Positions 45,264-55,046 are shown, counted from the first letter of the stretch. The stretch: 64,000 nucleotides of DNA from an uncultured Anaerolineae bacterium (GCA_937120535.1 CAKZJX010000120.1:19098-83097), one strand, 5' to 3'. Notes: generated by a model from the sequence alone, not told the origin. Program-made: numbers and translations.

Positions 45264-46376
45264 TCAGCTATCGGCATGCTCGTTTTGCTTGGCTTCTTCC
45301 CAGAGGGCATCCATTTCGGCCAAGGTCATATTCGGGAGGGTTCTCCCTTGCTCACGAGCCGCTTCTTCTATATAAGCAAAGCGTTTTTTGAAGCGCAAAT
45401 TGGCTTGGCGCAAGGCCGATTCGGCATCGATCCTCTTCCAGCGCGCTAGGTTGACCAGGGCAAACAGCAGGTCGCCGAACTCGGCAGCCGCCTGCTCGGG
45501 CGAAGGCGCGTTTTTCATTTCCTCGATCTCTTCCTGGAGTTTCTGCAGGACTCCTTCAATGTGGGACCAGTCGAAGCCAACCCGCGCCGCTCGATCTTGA
45601 TATTCTTGAGCTTGGGTCAGGGCCGGCAGCGAACGCGGCACGCCATCCAATAGGCCCTCGCTTCGCTTCTTTTCTGCCTGGCTCTGATTGCGTTCCTGTT
45701 CTTTCAACCGTTCCCAGTTGTGCAACACCCCCTGCACGCCGTCAATCAACGTGTCACCGAACACGTGCGGATGGCGCCGAACGATCTTGTTGTATATCCC
45801 CTGGATCACGTTGGTGATCGAAAACCGCTCTGCCTCGCTGGCGATTTGGCTTTGTAAGACGATTTGCAACAGCAGGTCGCCAAATTCTTCTTGCATCGCC
45901 TCGGCGTCGTCGGCGTCGATCGCTTCTAGGGCCTCATAGGCTTCTTGGAGCAAGTGGGTGCGCAGGGAGGCATGAGTTTGTTGGCGATCCCAAGGACAAC
46001 CATCCGGCGCGCGCAGGTGAGCCACGATCTCGAGAAAGGCTTCAAAGGAGGTCCCTGGAAGCAGGGGAGGAAGATAGCAGCACAGGCTCTGTTGTCCGAA
46101 GGAAGGGATCGGATCGCTTAGCCGTCCAGGCTGAGCCTGCTGTTCGTCAACCCAGTAGATCTGGTGGTTGGGCGGGTAGACGGCCCGCAGGATGGTTGTG
46201 AGATGGGAGGCGTGTTCTGCGGAGCGAATTTCGGTGATCAAAATGGGGAACTCCGGCGGAAACGGCGGTACGTGAGCATTAGCCAGAGCCTCTGCTCGGA
46301 TGAGGATCAGCCGGCTGAAGTCATGAAGGGAGCCACCCAGGCTGGACAAGGCGCGTTCAACAATAGCGAGATCCAT
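45264..46376 (-). CDS. mazG: Nucleoside triphosphate pyrophosphohydrolase MazG
   Basis: The 370-residue protein carries MazG domain 1 with LRAPDGCPWDRQQTHASLRTHLLQEAYEALEAID and EEFGDLLLQIVLQSQIA, and a second domain with EEIEEMKNAPSPEQAAAEFGDLLFALVNLARW. It hydrolyses NTPs to NMPs, helping clear odd nucleotides. The first ~110 residues look like a shortened remnant of the tetrapyrrole-methylase-like domain fused to MazG in related proteins. Confidence 0.92.
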   Translation of the reverse strand: MDLAIVERALSSLGGSLHDFSRLILIRAEALANAHVPPFPPEFPILITEIRSAEHASHLTTILRAVYPPNHQIYWVDEQQAQPGRLSDPIPSFGQQSLCCYLPPLLPGTSFEAFLEIVAHLRAPDGCPWDRQQTHASLRTHLLQEAYEALEAIDADDAEAMQEEFGDLLLQIVLQSQIASEAERFSITNVIQGIYNKIVRRHPHVFGDTLIDGVQGVLHNWERLKEQERNQSQAEKKRSEGLLDGVPRSLPALTQAQEYQDRAARVGFDWSHIEGVLQKLQEEIEEMKNAPSPEQAAAEFGDLLFALVNLARWKRIDAESALRQANLRFKKRFAYIEEAAREQGRTLPNMTLAEMDALWEEAKQNEHADS

Positions 46377-46494
46377 GGATCATCCTATAAGCATGCTTGA
46401 TTTCAAAGCCGGTGCGGCTAGTAGAAAAGGCAGCTCATGATGAATTGGATCGAGAGCGGACATTCTACTCAGGGAGTCGCGCCGGCAACCGGGC

Positions 46495-46536
46495 AAGAAA
46501 GAAAACGTAATGCGTTGCCTTTCCACGCATTACGTT
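46495..46536 (-). terminator. Terminator of the ribosomal superoperon
   Basis: AACGTAATGCGT (46504-46515) and ACGCATTACGTT (46525-46536) form a perfect 12-bp stem with a 9-nt loop; on the minus strand it is followed by TTCTTTCTTG. It lies 60 nt after the rpsI stop. Confidence 0.8.
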
Positions 46537-46597
46537 CCTGGCAAAGGGGAAAAATTCCATATCAGCAGCGGGCGGTTGTTGCCCACCTCCTGTTGCT

Positions 46598-46993
46598 TTA
46601 GCGCTTGGTGTAGGTAGGAGCCTTGCGAGCGCGCTTGAGGCCAGGTTTCTTGCGTTCCTTGACGCGCGGGTCACGGGTCAAGAAGCCATTCTTGCGCAGG
46701 GCGGTGCGCCATTCCGGGTTGAGTTTGACCAAAGCACGCGCCAAGCCCAATCGCACAGCCTCCGTCTGGCCGGTCACGCCGCCACCTTTCACCTTGACGG
46801 TGATATCATAGCTCTGCGGGTTTTGTCCCACCACGGCCAGCGGGGCGAGGATGGATTGCAGGTCGCCAAAACGCGTGAAATAGTCCGCAACGTCTTTGTC
46901 ATTCACCAGGAACTTGCCTAACCCGCTCATCATGCGAACACGGGCCACACTTTCTTTTCGTCGGCCAACACCTTCGTAATATTGGACAGACAT
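46598..46993 (-). CDS. rpsI: Ribosomal protein uS9
   Basis: 131 residues with YYEGVGRRKESVARVRM and the C-terminal LTRDPRVKERKKPGLKRARKAPTYTKR, whose tail reaches the P-site tRNA. The start at 46993 has AGGAAG upstream; longer frames overlap rplM and are rejected. Last gene of the operon. Confidence 0.96.
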   Translation of the reverse strand: MSVQYYEGVGRRKESVARVRMMSGLGKFLVNDKDVADYFTRFGDLQSILAPLAVVGQNPQSYDITVKVKGGGVTGQTEAVRLGLARALVKLNPEWRTALRKNGFLTRDPRVKERKKPGLKRARKAPTYTKR

Positions 46994-47007
46994 CTTCCTT
47001 CCTTTCT

Positions 47008-47448
47008 TTATAGCAGAGGTTCGGGTTGCTGCATCTGATGAGGATGATCGGGGGTGGCGTAGACCTTCAACCGCTTCAACAGCTTGCGTCCCATGCGGTT
47101 GTGAGGCAACATGCCCCAAACAGCCAGGCGGATCACGCGTTCGGGGTGGGTTTTCAGCATTTCGCGCAAGGAAACTTCCTTAAGGCCGCCTGGGTAACCC
47201 GAATGACGGTAGTAGAACTTGGTGTCCAGGCGGCTACGCGTCTTGGTGCCGGTGACAGTGACACCGCCGGCATTGACGACGATCACGTAATCCCCGATGG
47301 CCACACCTGGGGTGAAAGTCGGCTTATGTTTGCCGAGCAAAATACGGGCGATGCGTGACGCCAAACGCCCTAGGTTTTGACCGTTGGCATCGATCACATA
47401 CCACTTGGGTTGAATTTCTTTGGCTTTCGGATAATAGGTCTTGAACAT
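47008..47448 (-). CDS. rplM: Ribosomal protein uL13
   Basis: 146 residues with [32 protein letters not shown] and [32 protein letters not shown]. The start at 47448 (MFKTYYPK) is the family start. It binds 23S rRNA early in 50S assembly. Pairs with rpsI as usual. Confidence 0.96.
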   Translation of the reverse strand: MFKTYYPKAKEIQPKWYVIDANGQNLGRLASRIARILLGKHKPTFTPGVAIGDYVIVVNAGGVTVTGTKTRSRLDTKFYYRHSGYPGGLKEVSLREMLKTHPERVIRLAVWGMLPHNRMGRKLLKRLKVYATPDHPHQMQQPEPLL

Positions 47449-47459
47449 TGCAACTCCAA

Positions 47460-48215
47460 TTACTCGATTACACTGGGTTGATCTGCATACGTGACTTCCA
47501 TCAAACACAAACCGTGGGCTGGAGCCAGGCCGGCCGGCAGGGGAACTTGCTCCTGAAGGGCCCGATCCACCTGCTCGAGGGCGAGTCGTCCTTGGGCAAC
47601 CATCACTTGTACATAGACTAGACGGCGCACCATGCGGTATAGAAAGGCATCGGCCCGCACCCAATACTGCCATTCTCCGTTGGTATGGCGCCAGGTGGAA
47701 AGCAGAATCGTGCGTATGGTGGAACCACCGCGGCGCATCGGCGATCCAAAGGCAGCAAAATCGCGCCGGCCGACGAAACGGCTGGCAATGATCTGAAGGG
47801 TCTCGCCCTCCACCGCCGGCCACACCCGCCAAGCATACCGCTCCCGCAACGGATGACGAACCGGGTCACAAAACAATCGATAGCGGTACAATCGAGACGT
47901 GGCGTCGTAGCGAGGATGAAACGAGGGATCCACTTCGCGAACCAGGCGCACAGCCAGATCCTCAGGCAGATTGGCGTTGAGGGCGGCGCGCAGCGCCTCT
48001 GGGCCGTGAGGCCAATCCCAGTCCAACGAAGCGGACTGTCCCTCGGCATGAACGCCGCTATCGGTCCGGCCGGCCAGGATCACCGAGCGACCGGTCCAAC
48101 CGATCCGACTCAGAGCGGCTTCGAGTTCGCCCTGCACCGTTCGTCTCCGACGCTGTCGCTGGCTTCCTTCCAGGCGAGTGCCATCGTAAGCAAGGATCAA
48201 CTGGTAACGTGCCAT
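47460..48215 (-). CDS. truA: tRNA pseudouridine(38-40) synthase
   Basis: 251 residues with the catalytic Asp52 in [30 protein letters not shown] and [10 protein letters not shown]. It makes pseudouridine at positions 38-40 of tRNAs. Placed between rplQ and rplM, its common site in alpha operons. The usual FxGFQ motif reads LEGSQ here. Confidence 0.94.
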   Translation of the reverse strand: MARYQLILAYDGTRLEGSQRQRRRRTVQGELEAALSRIGWTGRSVILAGRTDSGVHAEGQSASLDWDWPHGPEALRAALNANLPEDLAVRLVREVDPSFHPRYDATSRLYRYRLFCDPVRHPLRERYAWRVWPAVEGETLQIIASRFVGRRDFAAFGSPMRRGGSTIRTILLSTWRHTNGEWQYWVRADAFLYRMVRRLVYVQVMVAQGRLALEQVDRALQEQVPLPAGLAPAHGLCLMEVTYADQPSVIE

Positions 48216-48218
48216 GAT

Positions 48219-48279
48219 CAGTAATCAGTCATCGGCAGTCAGTGTTCAGGGACTGATTACTGAAAAAACTGAACACTGA
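48219..48279. repeat. Interleaved inverted repeats between rplQ and truA
   Basis: Arm A CAGTAATCAGTC (48219-48230) pairs with A' (48251-48262); arm B TCAGTGTTCAG (48239-48249) pairs with B' (48269-48279). The order A-B-A'-B' allows only one hairpin at a time, or a pseudoknot. The CAGT-rich repeats resemble the short spacer repeats seen in filamentous Chloroflexota and cyanobacteria. Confidence 0.65.
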
Positions 48280-48287
48280 GAACTCAG

Positions 48288-48665
48288 CTATTCCTCCACC
48301 AACTCCAGCAGCACCATCTCCGCTGCATCGCCCTTGCGTGGACCAAGCTTCAAGATACGCGTATAGCCGCCAGGCCGAGAGGTGAAGCGAGGGGCGATGT
48401 CTTCAAAAATGCGCTTGATGAGGCGATTGTCGCCCAAGCGAGCTGCCACCAGACGCCGAGCATGCACCTTAGCCACGTCGTCTTTATCCATGCTATTTCG
48501 AGCGATGGTAATAATGCGTTCGGCCTCCCCTTGCACGGCTGCGGCCTTGGCGCGTGTGGTGCGAATCCGCTCATGGAGGAACAATTGCTTGATAAGGTTG
48601 CGCCGCAAAGCGATGCGGGCACCTTTGGTGCGTCCTAACTTGTAACCAGATACCTGATGTCGCAT
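48288..48665 (-). CDS. rplQ: Ribosomal protein bL17
   Basis: 125 residues starting MRHQVSGYKLGRTKGARIALRRNLIKQLFLHERIRTT, the family signature, through the C-terminal GDAAEMVLLELVEE. The ATG at 48665 has GGAG 8 nt upstream inside the rpoA end; an upstream GTG is less likely. Confidence 0.96.
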   Translation of the reverse strand: MRHQVSGYKLGRTKGARIALRRNLIKQLFLHERIRTTRAKAAAVQGEAERIITIARNSMDKDDVAKVHARRLVAARLGDNRLIKRIFEDIAPRFTSRPGGYTRILKLGPRKGDAAEMVLLELVEE

Positions 48666-48670
48666 GTCAC

Positions 48671-49636
48671 TCACTCCGCAGATGTTACGTTGTCTTTCAA
48701 AAAGCCCTTCTCGCGCATCTTTTGGCGGAGTTCTTCCAGGCTCTTTTCACCAAAGTTGCGAATGGACATCACAGCCTGATCGCCCTTCTCGAGCAATTCC
48801 AGCACGTCGCCCACTTTGGTGATGCCAGTGCGCTTCAGGGAGTTGTACACCCGCACCGACAAATCCAGGGCTTCTACCGGAGTTTCGGCAATCTCGCTGG
48901 CAATGCGGGTGGTGGCGCTTTCCTTCTCTATGGGCAACGCCAGCGTTTCTTCGCTGATCCCTGCGATGTAGCGCAGATGCTCGATCAGGAGGCGGCTGGC
49001 AGTGCTCAAAGCACGCTCGGGCGAGATGGTGCCATCCGTCCAGATTTCCAAGACCAGACGATCGTAGTTGGTGCTCTGGCCCACTCGAGCCGATCCCACT
49101 TCCCAGTTTACGCGGCGTACCGGGCTGAAGACAGCGTCCACCGGAAGTTCGCCGATGGGCACGTGCCCGGATCGTTCGTTGGCCGGCGAATAACCCCGTC
49201 CCCGCGCGACGGTGAACTCGATGTCAATCTTAGCCTTGGGATCGTCTACGGTGAATAGGTAAAGATCGGGGTTGACGATTTCCACTTCAGGCGGGGTGAT
49301 AATGTCGGCAGCCGTCACCGTGCCCTCGCCGCGCACCTCAAGATGCATGCGAGTGCTATCCATGCCGTCCAGTTTGAGGCGCAGTTGCTTAATTTGCAAC
49401 ATGACCTGCATGACATCCTCGCGCACTCCGGGAATATCGCTGAACTCATGCAGCACATCCAAGATGCGCATCGATGTCACGGCCGCACCTTCTAGCGAAG
49501 ATAACAGCACACGACGGAGGGCATTTCCGATCGTGACACCATACCCGCGCTCTAGCGGACTGACCACAAACTTCCCGTAATTACGAGCCTCCGCTTCGCG
49601 CTCGATTTTCGGCATGACCATGTTCGTGATACCCAT
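48671..49636 (-). CDS. rpoA: RNA polymerase alpha subunit
   Basis: 321 residues. The N-terminal dimerisation domain shows FVVSPLERGYGVTIGNALRRVLLSSLEGAAVT; the C-terminal DNA- and activator-binding domain shows LDLSVRVYNSLKRTGITKVGDVLELL and IRNFGEKSLEELRQKM. ATG at 49636 is preferred over the adjacent GTG at 49639. Both domains are intact. Confidence 0.96.
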   Translation of the reverse strand: MGITNMVMPKIEREAEARNYGKFVVSPLERGYGVTIGNALRRVLLSSLEGAAVTSMRILDVLHEFSDIPGVREDVMQVMLQIKQLRLKLDGMDSTRMHLEVRGEGTVTAADIITPPEVEIVNPDLYLFTVDDPKAKIDIEFTVARGRGYSPANERSGHVPIGELPVDAVFSPVRRVNWEVGSARVGQSTNYDRLVLEIWTDGTISPERALSTASRLLIEHLRYIAGISEETLALPIEKESATTRIASEIAETPVEALDLSVRVYNSLKRTGITKVGDVLELLEKGDQAVMSIRNFGEKSLEELRQKMREKGFLKDNVTSAE

Positions 49637-49708
49637 CACGGTTCACCTTTCCCAATTCTCAAAAGAACCTGCCCACCTAAGGTTAACAGGTAGGATCGCC
49701 CATCCGTA

Positions 49709-50359
49709 CTACCGTGAGTAGTATTCAACGATCAGCTGCTCGTTCAGGTTGCCATCGATCTCTGAGCGTTCAGGCATGCGCTCTACCACGCCACTCAAAT
49801 TCTTGAGATCCCGTGTCAACCAGGCTGGGAAGGTGCGCTTGGCAGCCAACTCAGGCAATTGCTTGAAGTAAGACAATTTGCGGGAACCTTCGCGCACAGT
49901 CACCACATCACCCTGCTTGAGCAGCATAGACGGCACATCGGTGCGGCGTCCGTTGACCAAAAAGTGGCCATGAGTCACCAGTAGGCGTGCCTGCGCTCGG
50001 CTACTGGCAAACCCCAGGCGATAGATCACGTTATCCAGTCGCGACTCCAAAGTTTGCAGCAAGTTCAGACCAGTCAAGCCACGGCGGGAGAGAGACATCT
50101 CGTAGTAGCGTCGGAATTGTCGCTCCATCACGCCGTAGATGCGTCGGGCGCGTTGCTTGGCCCGCAATTGGCGAGCGTAGTCCGACTCGCGACCGGTGCG
50201 CGTGGCGCTGCCCCGACCACTGGTCTTGCCGTGTTGTCCGGGAGCGAAGGATCGTCGCTCAAAAGCACATTGTGGGGTGTAGCAGCGCTCCCCTTTCAGG
50301 AACAGTTTTTCACCTTCACGCCGGCAAAGTTTACAAACCGGACCGATATATTTTGCCAT
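49709..50359 (-). CDS. rpsD: Ribosomal protein uS4
   Basis: 216 residues with an N-terminal zinc-type motif CKLCRREG...CYTPQC, and the S4 RNA-binding domain [41 protein letters not shown]. It binds 16S rRNA in early 30S assembly and often represses its own operon. Confidence 0.96.
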   Translation of the reverse strand: MAKYIGPVCKLCRREGEKLFLKGERCYTPQCAFERRSFAPGQHGKTSGRGSATRTGRESDYARQLRAKQRARRIYGVMERQFRRYYEMSLSRRGLTGLNLLQTLESRLDNVIYRLGFASSRAQARLLVTHGHFLVNGRRTDVPSMLLKQGDVVTVREGSRKLSYFKQLPELAAKRTFPAWLTRDLKNLSGVVERMPERSEIDGNLNEQLIVEYYSR

Positions 50360-50379
50360 AGAACTTCCTCACAAATGAA

Positions 50380-50784
50380 TTATATACGTCGCTTCTTAGG
50401 TGGTCGGCAGCCATTGTGGGGGATAGGGGTCACATCGGCAATCGAACGCACCTTCAAGCCAGCGGCCTGAACAGCGCGAATGGCATTTTCGCGACCCGGA
50501 CCAGGTCCCTTCACCAACAAATCCACCTCCTGGATGCCCAACGCCTGGGCGGCTTTCACGGCTTGTTCGGCAGCCAGGCGTGCAGCAAAGGGCGTGCTCT
50601 TGCGCGACCCCTTGAATCCGGCCGAGCCGGCACTTCCCCAAGCGATGGTATTGCCCTGGAGATCGGTCACCGTCACGATTGTGTTGTTAAATGATGCAAA
50701 AATGTGAATCTGCCCCACCGACAAGGTGCGTTTGGTTTTTTTGGCGCCGCTGGAGCGCCGCGCAGAACGAACACTTTGAGCCAT
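50380..50784 (-). CDS. rpsK: Ribosomal protein uS11
   Basis: 134 residues with [30 protein letters not shown] and the C-terminal [20 protein letters not shown]. The start at 50784 ([10 protein letters not shown]) is the family start; a longer frame overlaps rpsM. Confidence 0.96.
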   Translation of the reverse strand: MAQSVRSARRSSGAKKTKRTLSVGQIHIFASFNNTIVTVTDLQGNTIAWGSAGSAGFKGSRKSTPFAARLAAEQAVKAAQALGIQEVDLLVKGPGPGRENAIRAVQAAGLKVRSIADVTPIPHNGCRPPKKRRI

Positions 50785-50803
50785 GGTATATCTCCTCCCT
50801 AGC

Positions 50804-51190
50804 TTATTTCTTAGCGCCGCGTCGGCGTCCACGCCCGGCGACCGTCTTGCGGGGTCCCTTGCGGGTGCGCGCGTTGGTGCGGGTACGCTGACCGCGAACC
50901 GGCAAATTGCGACGATGACGCAGGCCGCGATAGCAGCCAATCTCGATCAGGCGCTTGATGTTCATTTGCACTTCGCGACGCAAATCACCTTCGATTTTGT
51001 AATGCCTCACAATGTAATCGCGCAACGCAGCCGTCTCAGCTTCTGTCAAATCCTTGACGCGTTTGTCTGGATCGATCTTGGTCGCCGCCAGAATTTCCTG
51101 CGCGCGCGTCCGACCAATTCCGTAAATGTAGGTCAGGCCAACTTCCACCCGCTTATTGCGGGGCAGGTCAACGCCTTCAATACGAGCCAT
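50804..51190 (-). CDS. rpsM: Ribosomal protein uS13
   Basis: 128 residues with [34 protein letters not shown] and the basic tail [32 protein letters not shown]. It contacts the P-site tRNA and 50S head. Confidence 0.96.
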   Translation of the reverse strand: MARIEGVDLPRNKRVEVGLTYIYGIGRTRAQEILAATKIDPDKRVKDLTEAETAALRDYIVRHYKIEGDLRREVQMNIKRLIEIGCYRGLRHRRNLPVRGQRTRTNARTRKGPRKTVAGRGRRRGAKK

Positions 51191-51197
51191 ACCTCAC

Positions 51198-51311
51198 CTA
51201 TCCCTGTCGCTGTTTGTGCTTTGGATTTTCACAGATCACGTACAACTTACCCTTGCGCCGCACGATCTTGCACTTAGCACAGCGCTTTCGAATGGAAGGG
51301 GAAACTTTCAT
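51198..51311 (-). CDS. rpmJ: Ribosomal protein bL36
   Basis: 37 residues, [20 protein letters not shown] then [15 protein letters not shown], with zinc ligands Cys-x2-Cys (residues 11 and 14), Cys27 and His32. First gene of the alpha-type transcript, 46 nt downstream of the internal promoter. Confidence 0.95.
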   Translation of the reverse strand: MKVSPSIRKRCAKCKIVRRKGKLYVICENPKHKQRQG

Positions 51312-51500
51312 GCTATTGACTCCTTGCTCTTTTCATCCTAGATAGCCAAAGTTTAAATTATATACATACTGCTCAATTTCGTCCAGTCGCGTGGGCTTGT
51401 TCAAAAAATCGTTCTCCAGGTAAGTTTTCGATTGCGGAACAGCCGTCTGAAAAGGAGCACAAAAAGAGAGAGGCACATGTGCGGGTTACAGTAAACAGAC
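51312..51500. other. map-rpmJ spacer with internal promoter; infA absent
   Basis: No frame for the 70-odd residues of IF-1 fits here, although infA is commonly found at this place. A short GCACATGTGC palindrome (51473-51482) is followed on the minus strand by CTCTCTCTTTTTG, a weak possible terminator for the map transcript. Confidence 0.5.
51357..51385 (-). promoter_or_regulatory. Internal promoter of rpmJ-rpsM-rpsK-rpsD-rpoA-rplQ-truA-rplM-rpsI
   Basis: On the minus strand TATAAT (51357-51362) with TGGACG (51380-51385) at 17-nt spacing, 4 of 6 matches to the -35 consensus. Leader about 40 nt before rpmJ. Confidence 0.55.
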
Positions 51501-52304
51501 TTATTGAACAAGGCCAGTCGAGGTCTCTGCGAAGTAAGGGACAGTCAGGATGAGAGGGTCTCCTGAAGTGACGGCCACCGTGTGCTCAAAGTGAGCCGTC
51601 AACGAACCATCGGCAGAGACCACCGTCCAGCCGTCAGCAAGGACACGGGTTTCGTGGGTTCCCACCAAGACCATCGGTTCCAGGGCGATGGTCATGCCAG
51701 GCCGCAGCCGAATGCCCGTTCCGGGTTTGCCGTAGTTGGGCACCTGAGGCCCTTCGTGCATTTGGCGCCCAACGCCGTGGCCGGTGTATTCGCGCGTAAC
51801 GTGGTAGCCGAAGTCTTCCACATATTTCTGGATAGCCGCCGAGACATCGCCCGTGCGATAGCCGACACGCATCTTCTCGATGCCGGCCCACAATGCCCCT
51901 TCGGTCACTTCCAGCAATCGCCGCGCTTCTTCCGAGATCTCGCCCACGCCAGCGGTGAACGCCGAATCGGCCACAAACCCATCCAACACCGTCCCACAGT
52001 CAACCGAGACGATATCCCCTTCATGCAACTTACGATTCTTCTTGGGGATGCCGTGCACCAACTCAGCATTGATGCTGACGGTGATGGACGCCGGAAAAGG
52101 CGGATGCCCATATCCCTTGAACGGCGAATAGCAATTGTACTTGCGCAACACTGCTTCTGCCGCCTCGTTCAGATCGGCTGTAGAAACGCCCGGTTTTAAA
52201 AGTACCCTAACGGCAGCCAGGGCTTCTGCGTTGATCCGGCCGGCTTCGCGCATAATGGCCAACTCAGCCGGGCTTTTGAGATGGATCTGGCGCGCCCACT
52301 TCAT
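51501..52304 (-). CDS. map: Methionine aminopeptidase, type I
   Basis: 267 residues with all five metal ligands: Asp in VSVDCGT, Asp in VADSAFT, His in TGHGVGRQMHE, Glu in IALEPM and Glu in FEHTVAV. It removes the initiator Met. Overlaps adk by 4 nt. Confidence 0.96.
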   Translation of the reverse strand: MKWARQIHLKSPAELAIMREAGRINAEALAAVRVLLKPGVSTADLNEAAEAVLRKYNCYSPFKGYGHPPFPASITVSINAELVHGIPKKNRKLHEGDIVSVDCGTVLDGFVADSAFTAGVGEISEEARRLLEVTEGALWAGIEKMRVGYRTGDVSAAIQKYVEDFGYHVTREYTGHGVGRQMHEGPQVPNYGKPGTGIRLRPGMTIALEPMVLVGTHETRVLADGWTVVSADGSLTAHFEHTVAVTSGDPLILTVPYFAETSTGLVQ

Positions 52305-52957
52305 GACAGGTGACTCAGTGCCAGAAGAAATGTCTGGGTGACTTGCTCGATATCCTGCGCACCGTCAATCTCAACCAGCAGGCTGCGCTGACGATAGTGC
52401 TCGATGAGCGGCGCCGTCTGCTCCAGGTAGACTCGAATGCGCCGCAAGACGGTTTCCGACTTATCGTCCTCGCGCTGGTAGAGTTCTGAGCCATCGAAGT
52501 CACAGATGCCAGGGCGCTTGGGAGGGTTGTTCTTTTCATGGTAGATATGTCCCTGCGCCCGACAAGTCCATCGTCCCGACAAGCGTTCCAACAGAACACT
52601 CTCAGGCGCCGATAGGTAGGGGACCAGGTTCACTTGAGCGTTGAACTCAGTGAGCATGGCATCCAGCGCCTGGGCCTGGGAGATGGTGCGAGGAAAGCCA
52701 TCCAAGATGGCACCAGCCTGACAATCCGGTTGGCGTAAGCGCTCCCGAATCATCGCAATTGTGACTTCATCTGGCACCAATTCGCCCCGGTTGACATATC
52801 CCTGAGCGATCTGTCCCAGTTCGGTTTGGTTTTTCAGGTGCTCACGAAACAGGTCTCCCGACGAGATGTGAGGTAGTCCTGTCCGTTCGGCTAGGATTCT
52901 GGCCTGCGTTCCCTTACCCACGCCAGGTGGGCCGAGAAAGACAATGAAAGTGGGCAT
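52301..52957 (-). CDS. adk: Adenylate kinase
   Basis: 218 residues with P-loop GPPGVGKGTQA, HISSGDLFREH, and LDGFPRT. The LID zinc site is incomplete: CRAQG lacks the second Cys, and the other pair is CDFD. It may still bind metal weakly or not at all. The start at 52957 has GGAG 6 nt upstream. Confidence 0.95.
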   Translation of the reverse strand: MPTFIVFLGPPGVGKGTQARILAERTGLPHISSGDLFREHLKNQTELGQIAQGYVNRGELVPDEVTIAMIRERLRQPDCQAGAILDGFPRTISQAQALDAMLTEFNAQVNLVPYLSAPESVLLERLSGRWTCRAQGHIYHEKNNPPKRPGICDFDGSELYQREDDKSETVLRRIRVYLEQTAPLIEHYRQRSLLVEIDGAQDIEQVTQTFLLALSHLS

Positions 52958-52991
52958 GTGCATCTCCCGTCCGTGAGATCGAACGGATAAA

Positions 52992-54365
52992 TCACTTCAC
53001 CAATAGCGTATCTTCATACCCATGCAATTTCAGTTCGGCTTCAATGTTAAGGAAAGTATCACGCACGACGCCAACCACAATCAGCAAGCCCGAGGAAGAG
53101 ACCAAAAACAGGCCGGCCGAAGCGCTGGCAGTGCTGATGTTGAACGAACGCAGGATCAAGCTGATCAGGAAGGGCATAACTGCCACAATGCCCAAGAGCA
53201 GCGCGCCCGGCAACGTGATCAAGCTTTGCACACGTTTCAGATAACGTTGGGTAGCCGCTCCGCGGTTGACACCCGGGATTTGTGCGCCGACGCGTTTCAG
53301 ATTTTCGCCGTAATTCTGCTGATCGAACAACACAGTGGTGTAGAAAAAGGTGAACGCCACCACCATGACAAAATAGAGCAGCCAATACAGGGTGCCTTCA
53401 CCGCCCAAATTGCGTTGGAGCCACAACGCGCTGTTCTTAACCCACAACGTTTCCGACTGATTGAAGTAGCTGGCCACAATGACCGGGAATTGAAGCAAGG
53501 CGCTGGCGAAGATGAGCGGGATCATGCCGGCCATGTTGACCATAAGCGGCAACGTTCCCTTGACCGGCATGGACATGCGATTGCCAACGCGTCGCCCAGG
53601 ATACATCACCGGCACATTGCGTCGCCCTTGCTGGATATAGACGATGACAAAGATCGTTGCCACGATCACGATCACCATCACGGCCAGAAGCACCCAACGA
53701 TAGGTTTCATCGCCGATGATGGTGATGAGATTGTTCGGCATATGGGCGACAATGCCGGCGAAGATGATCAGCGAGAGTCCTTGGCCGCGGATGCCGTACT
53801 CTGAGATCAACTCACCCAACCAGATGGCAAACATCGTTCCGGCGGTCATCGCCAAGAGGGTGGTGATCGAGGACAGGATCAGCTCACCGTGGAAACCAAA
53901 CGGCACAATGGTCTGATTGGCCAGCGAGTTGAAAATATTGATCTGTCCGATGGCCGATAGAGCAGCCATTGGAACAGCCAAGTAGTACGTCCATCGCTCC
54001 ATCCACTTGCGTCCTTCGCGCGGGTCATCCTGCATGCGCCGCTGTAGCGAGGGGATGATCGGCACCAACAACTGCAGGATGATCTGAGCAGTGATGTAGG
54101 GATACACGCCCATGGAGAGCAGGGAGAAGTTGGAAATCGTGCCGCCAGACAGCAAGTCCAAGAAGTTCAAGAAGTTTCCGCCAGTGCTTGTCGCTGTGGC
54201 AGTAAACGCTTCTAGAGCGGCATGATCGATCCCTGGCACCGGAACGTTGGCCGCCAAGCGGTAGACACTCAAGATGGCGATCGTGATCAACAATTTACGA
54301 CGGATGTCTGGTGAGTTCCAGAGATGTCGCAGGTAGCGCCAGAGGGAGAATTTCTTTTGAGCCAT
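52992..54365 (-). CDS. secY: Preprotein translocase subunit SecY
   Basis: 457 residues with ten membrane helices; VPVPGIDHAALEAF in the N-terminal region, MGVYPYITAQIILQLL, and the cytoplasmic loop GRRVGNRMSMPVKGTLPLMVN. It forms the protein-conducting channel. It sits after rplO as in the spc operon. Confidence 0.96.
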   Translation of the reverse strand: MAQKKFSLWRYLRHLWNSPDIRRKLLITIAILSVYRLAANVPVPGIDHAALEAFTATATSTGGNFLNFLDLLSGGTISNFSLLSMGVYPYITAQIILQLLVPIIPSLQRRMQDDPREGRKWMERWTYYLAVPMAALSAIGQINIFNSLANQTIVPFGFHGELILSSITTLLAMTAGTMFAIWLGELISEYGIRGQGLSLIIFAGIVAHMPNNLITIIGDETYRWVLLAVMVIVIVATIFVIVYIQQGRRNVPVMYPGRRVGNRMSMPVKGTLPLMVNMAGMIPLIFASALLQFPVIVASYFNQSETLWVKNSALWLQRNLGGEGTLYWLLYFVMVVAFTFFYTTVLFDQQNYGENLKRVGAQIPGVNRGAATQRYLKRVQSLITLPGALLLGIVAVMPFLISLILRSFNISTASASAGLFLVSSSGLLIVVGVVRDTFLNIEAELKLHGYEDTLLVK

Positions 54366-54388
54366 TTCTTCTCCTGTGAAGATTCCAC

Positions 54389-54844
54389 CTAGGCGATCAG
54401 TTCCACCACACCGCCGGCTGCTTCGATTTTCGAGCGGGCCGAAGCGCTGATCCGATGAACGCGGACCTTAAGCGGAACGTTCACCTCGCCGCGGCCCAGG
54501 ATCACAACCGGGTTGCGCTCATCACGCAGCAAATGAGCTGCGGCCAACGTCTCCGGCGTCACCTCGGCGTTGGGGCCAAAGACCTGAGCCAACTGATCAA
54601 GATTGACCTCGTTGTACTCGATCCGACGGATGAGGCGAAATCCCTCGCCGCGCATGAAAGGCAGACGGCGATAGAACGGCAGATTGCCACCTTGCCGATA
54701 GAGCCGGCCCTGTTCGCCGGAGCGCGCGTTTTGACCTTTCGTGCCGCGCCCGGCGGTCTTACCCTGGCCGGCCGAAATTCCTCGCCCGACGCGCTTCCGC
54801 TCCTTCTTGGAACCCGGATTGGGTACAAGCTCGTGTAGTTTCAT
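54389..54844 (-). CDS. rplO: Ribosomal protein uL15
   Basis: 151 residues with MKLHELVPNPGSKKERKRVGRGISAGQGKTAGRGTKGQNARSG-type glycine-rich N-terminus and VRVHRISASARSKIEAAGGVVELI at the end. Confidence 0.96.
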   Translation of the reverse strand: MKLHELVPNPGSKKERKRVGRGISAGQGKTAGRGTKGQNARSGEQGRLYRQGGNLPFYRRLPFMRGEGFRLIRRIEYNEVNLDQLAQVFGPNAEVTPETLAAAHLLRDERNPVVILGRGEVNVPLKVRVHRISASARSKIEAAGGVVELIA

Positions 54845-54848
54845 AGCT

Positions 54849-55046
54849 TCACTCTTCCACTCGAACCAGGTGAATCACCTTGTTGATCATCCCACGCAGT
54901 GCCGGCGTATCCTGATGCTCCACCGTTTGATTCAAGCGCCGCAACCCCAAGACGCGCACGGTGTGCTTTTGATCTTTAGGATAACCGATCGGGCTTCTGA
55001 CCAGGGTGATCTTCAGGGTTTTTCGGAGTTGACCTTTCTTAGGCAT
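54849..55046 (-). CDS. rpmD: Ribosomal protein uL30
   Basis: 65 residues, [46 protein letters not shown]. The ATG at 55046 overlaps the rpsE end by 8 nt. Confidence 0.95.
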   Translation of the reverse strand: MPKKGQLRKTLKITLVRSPIGYPKDQKHTVRVLGLRRLNQTVEHQDTPALRGMINKVIHLVRVEE

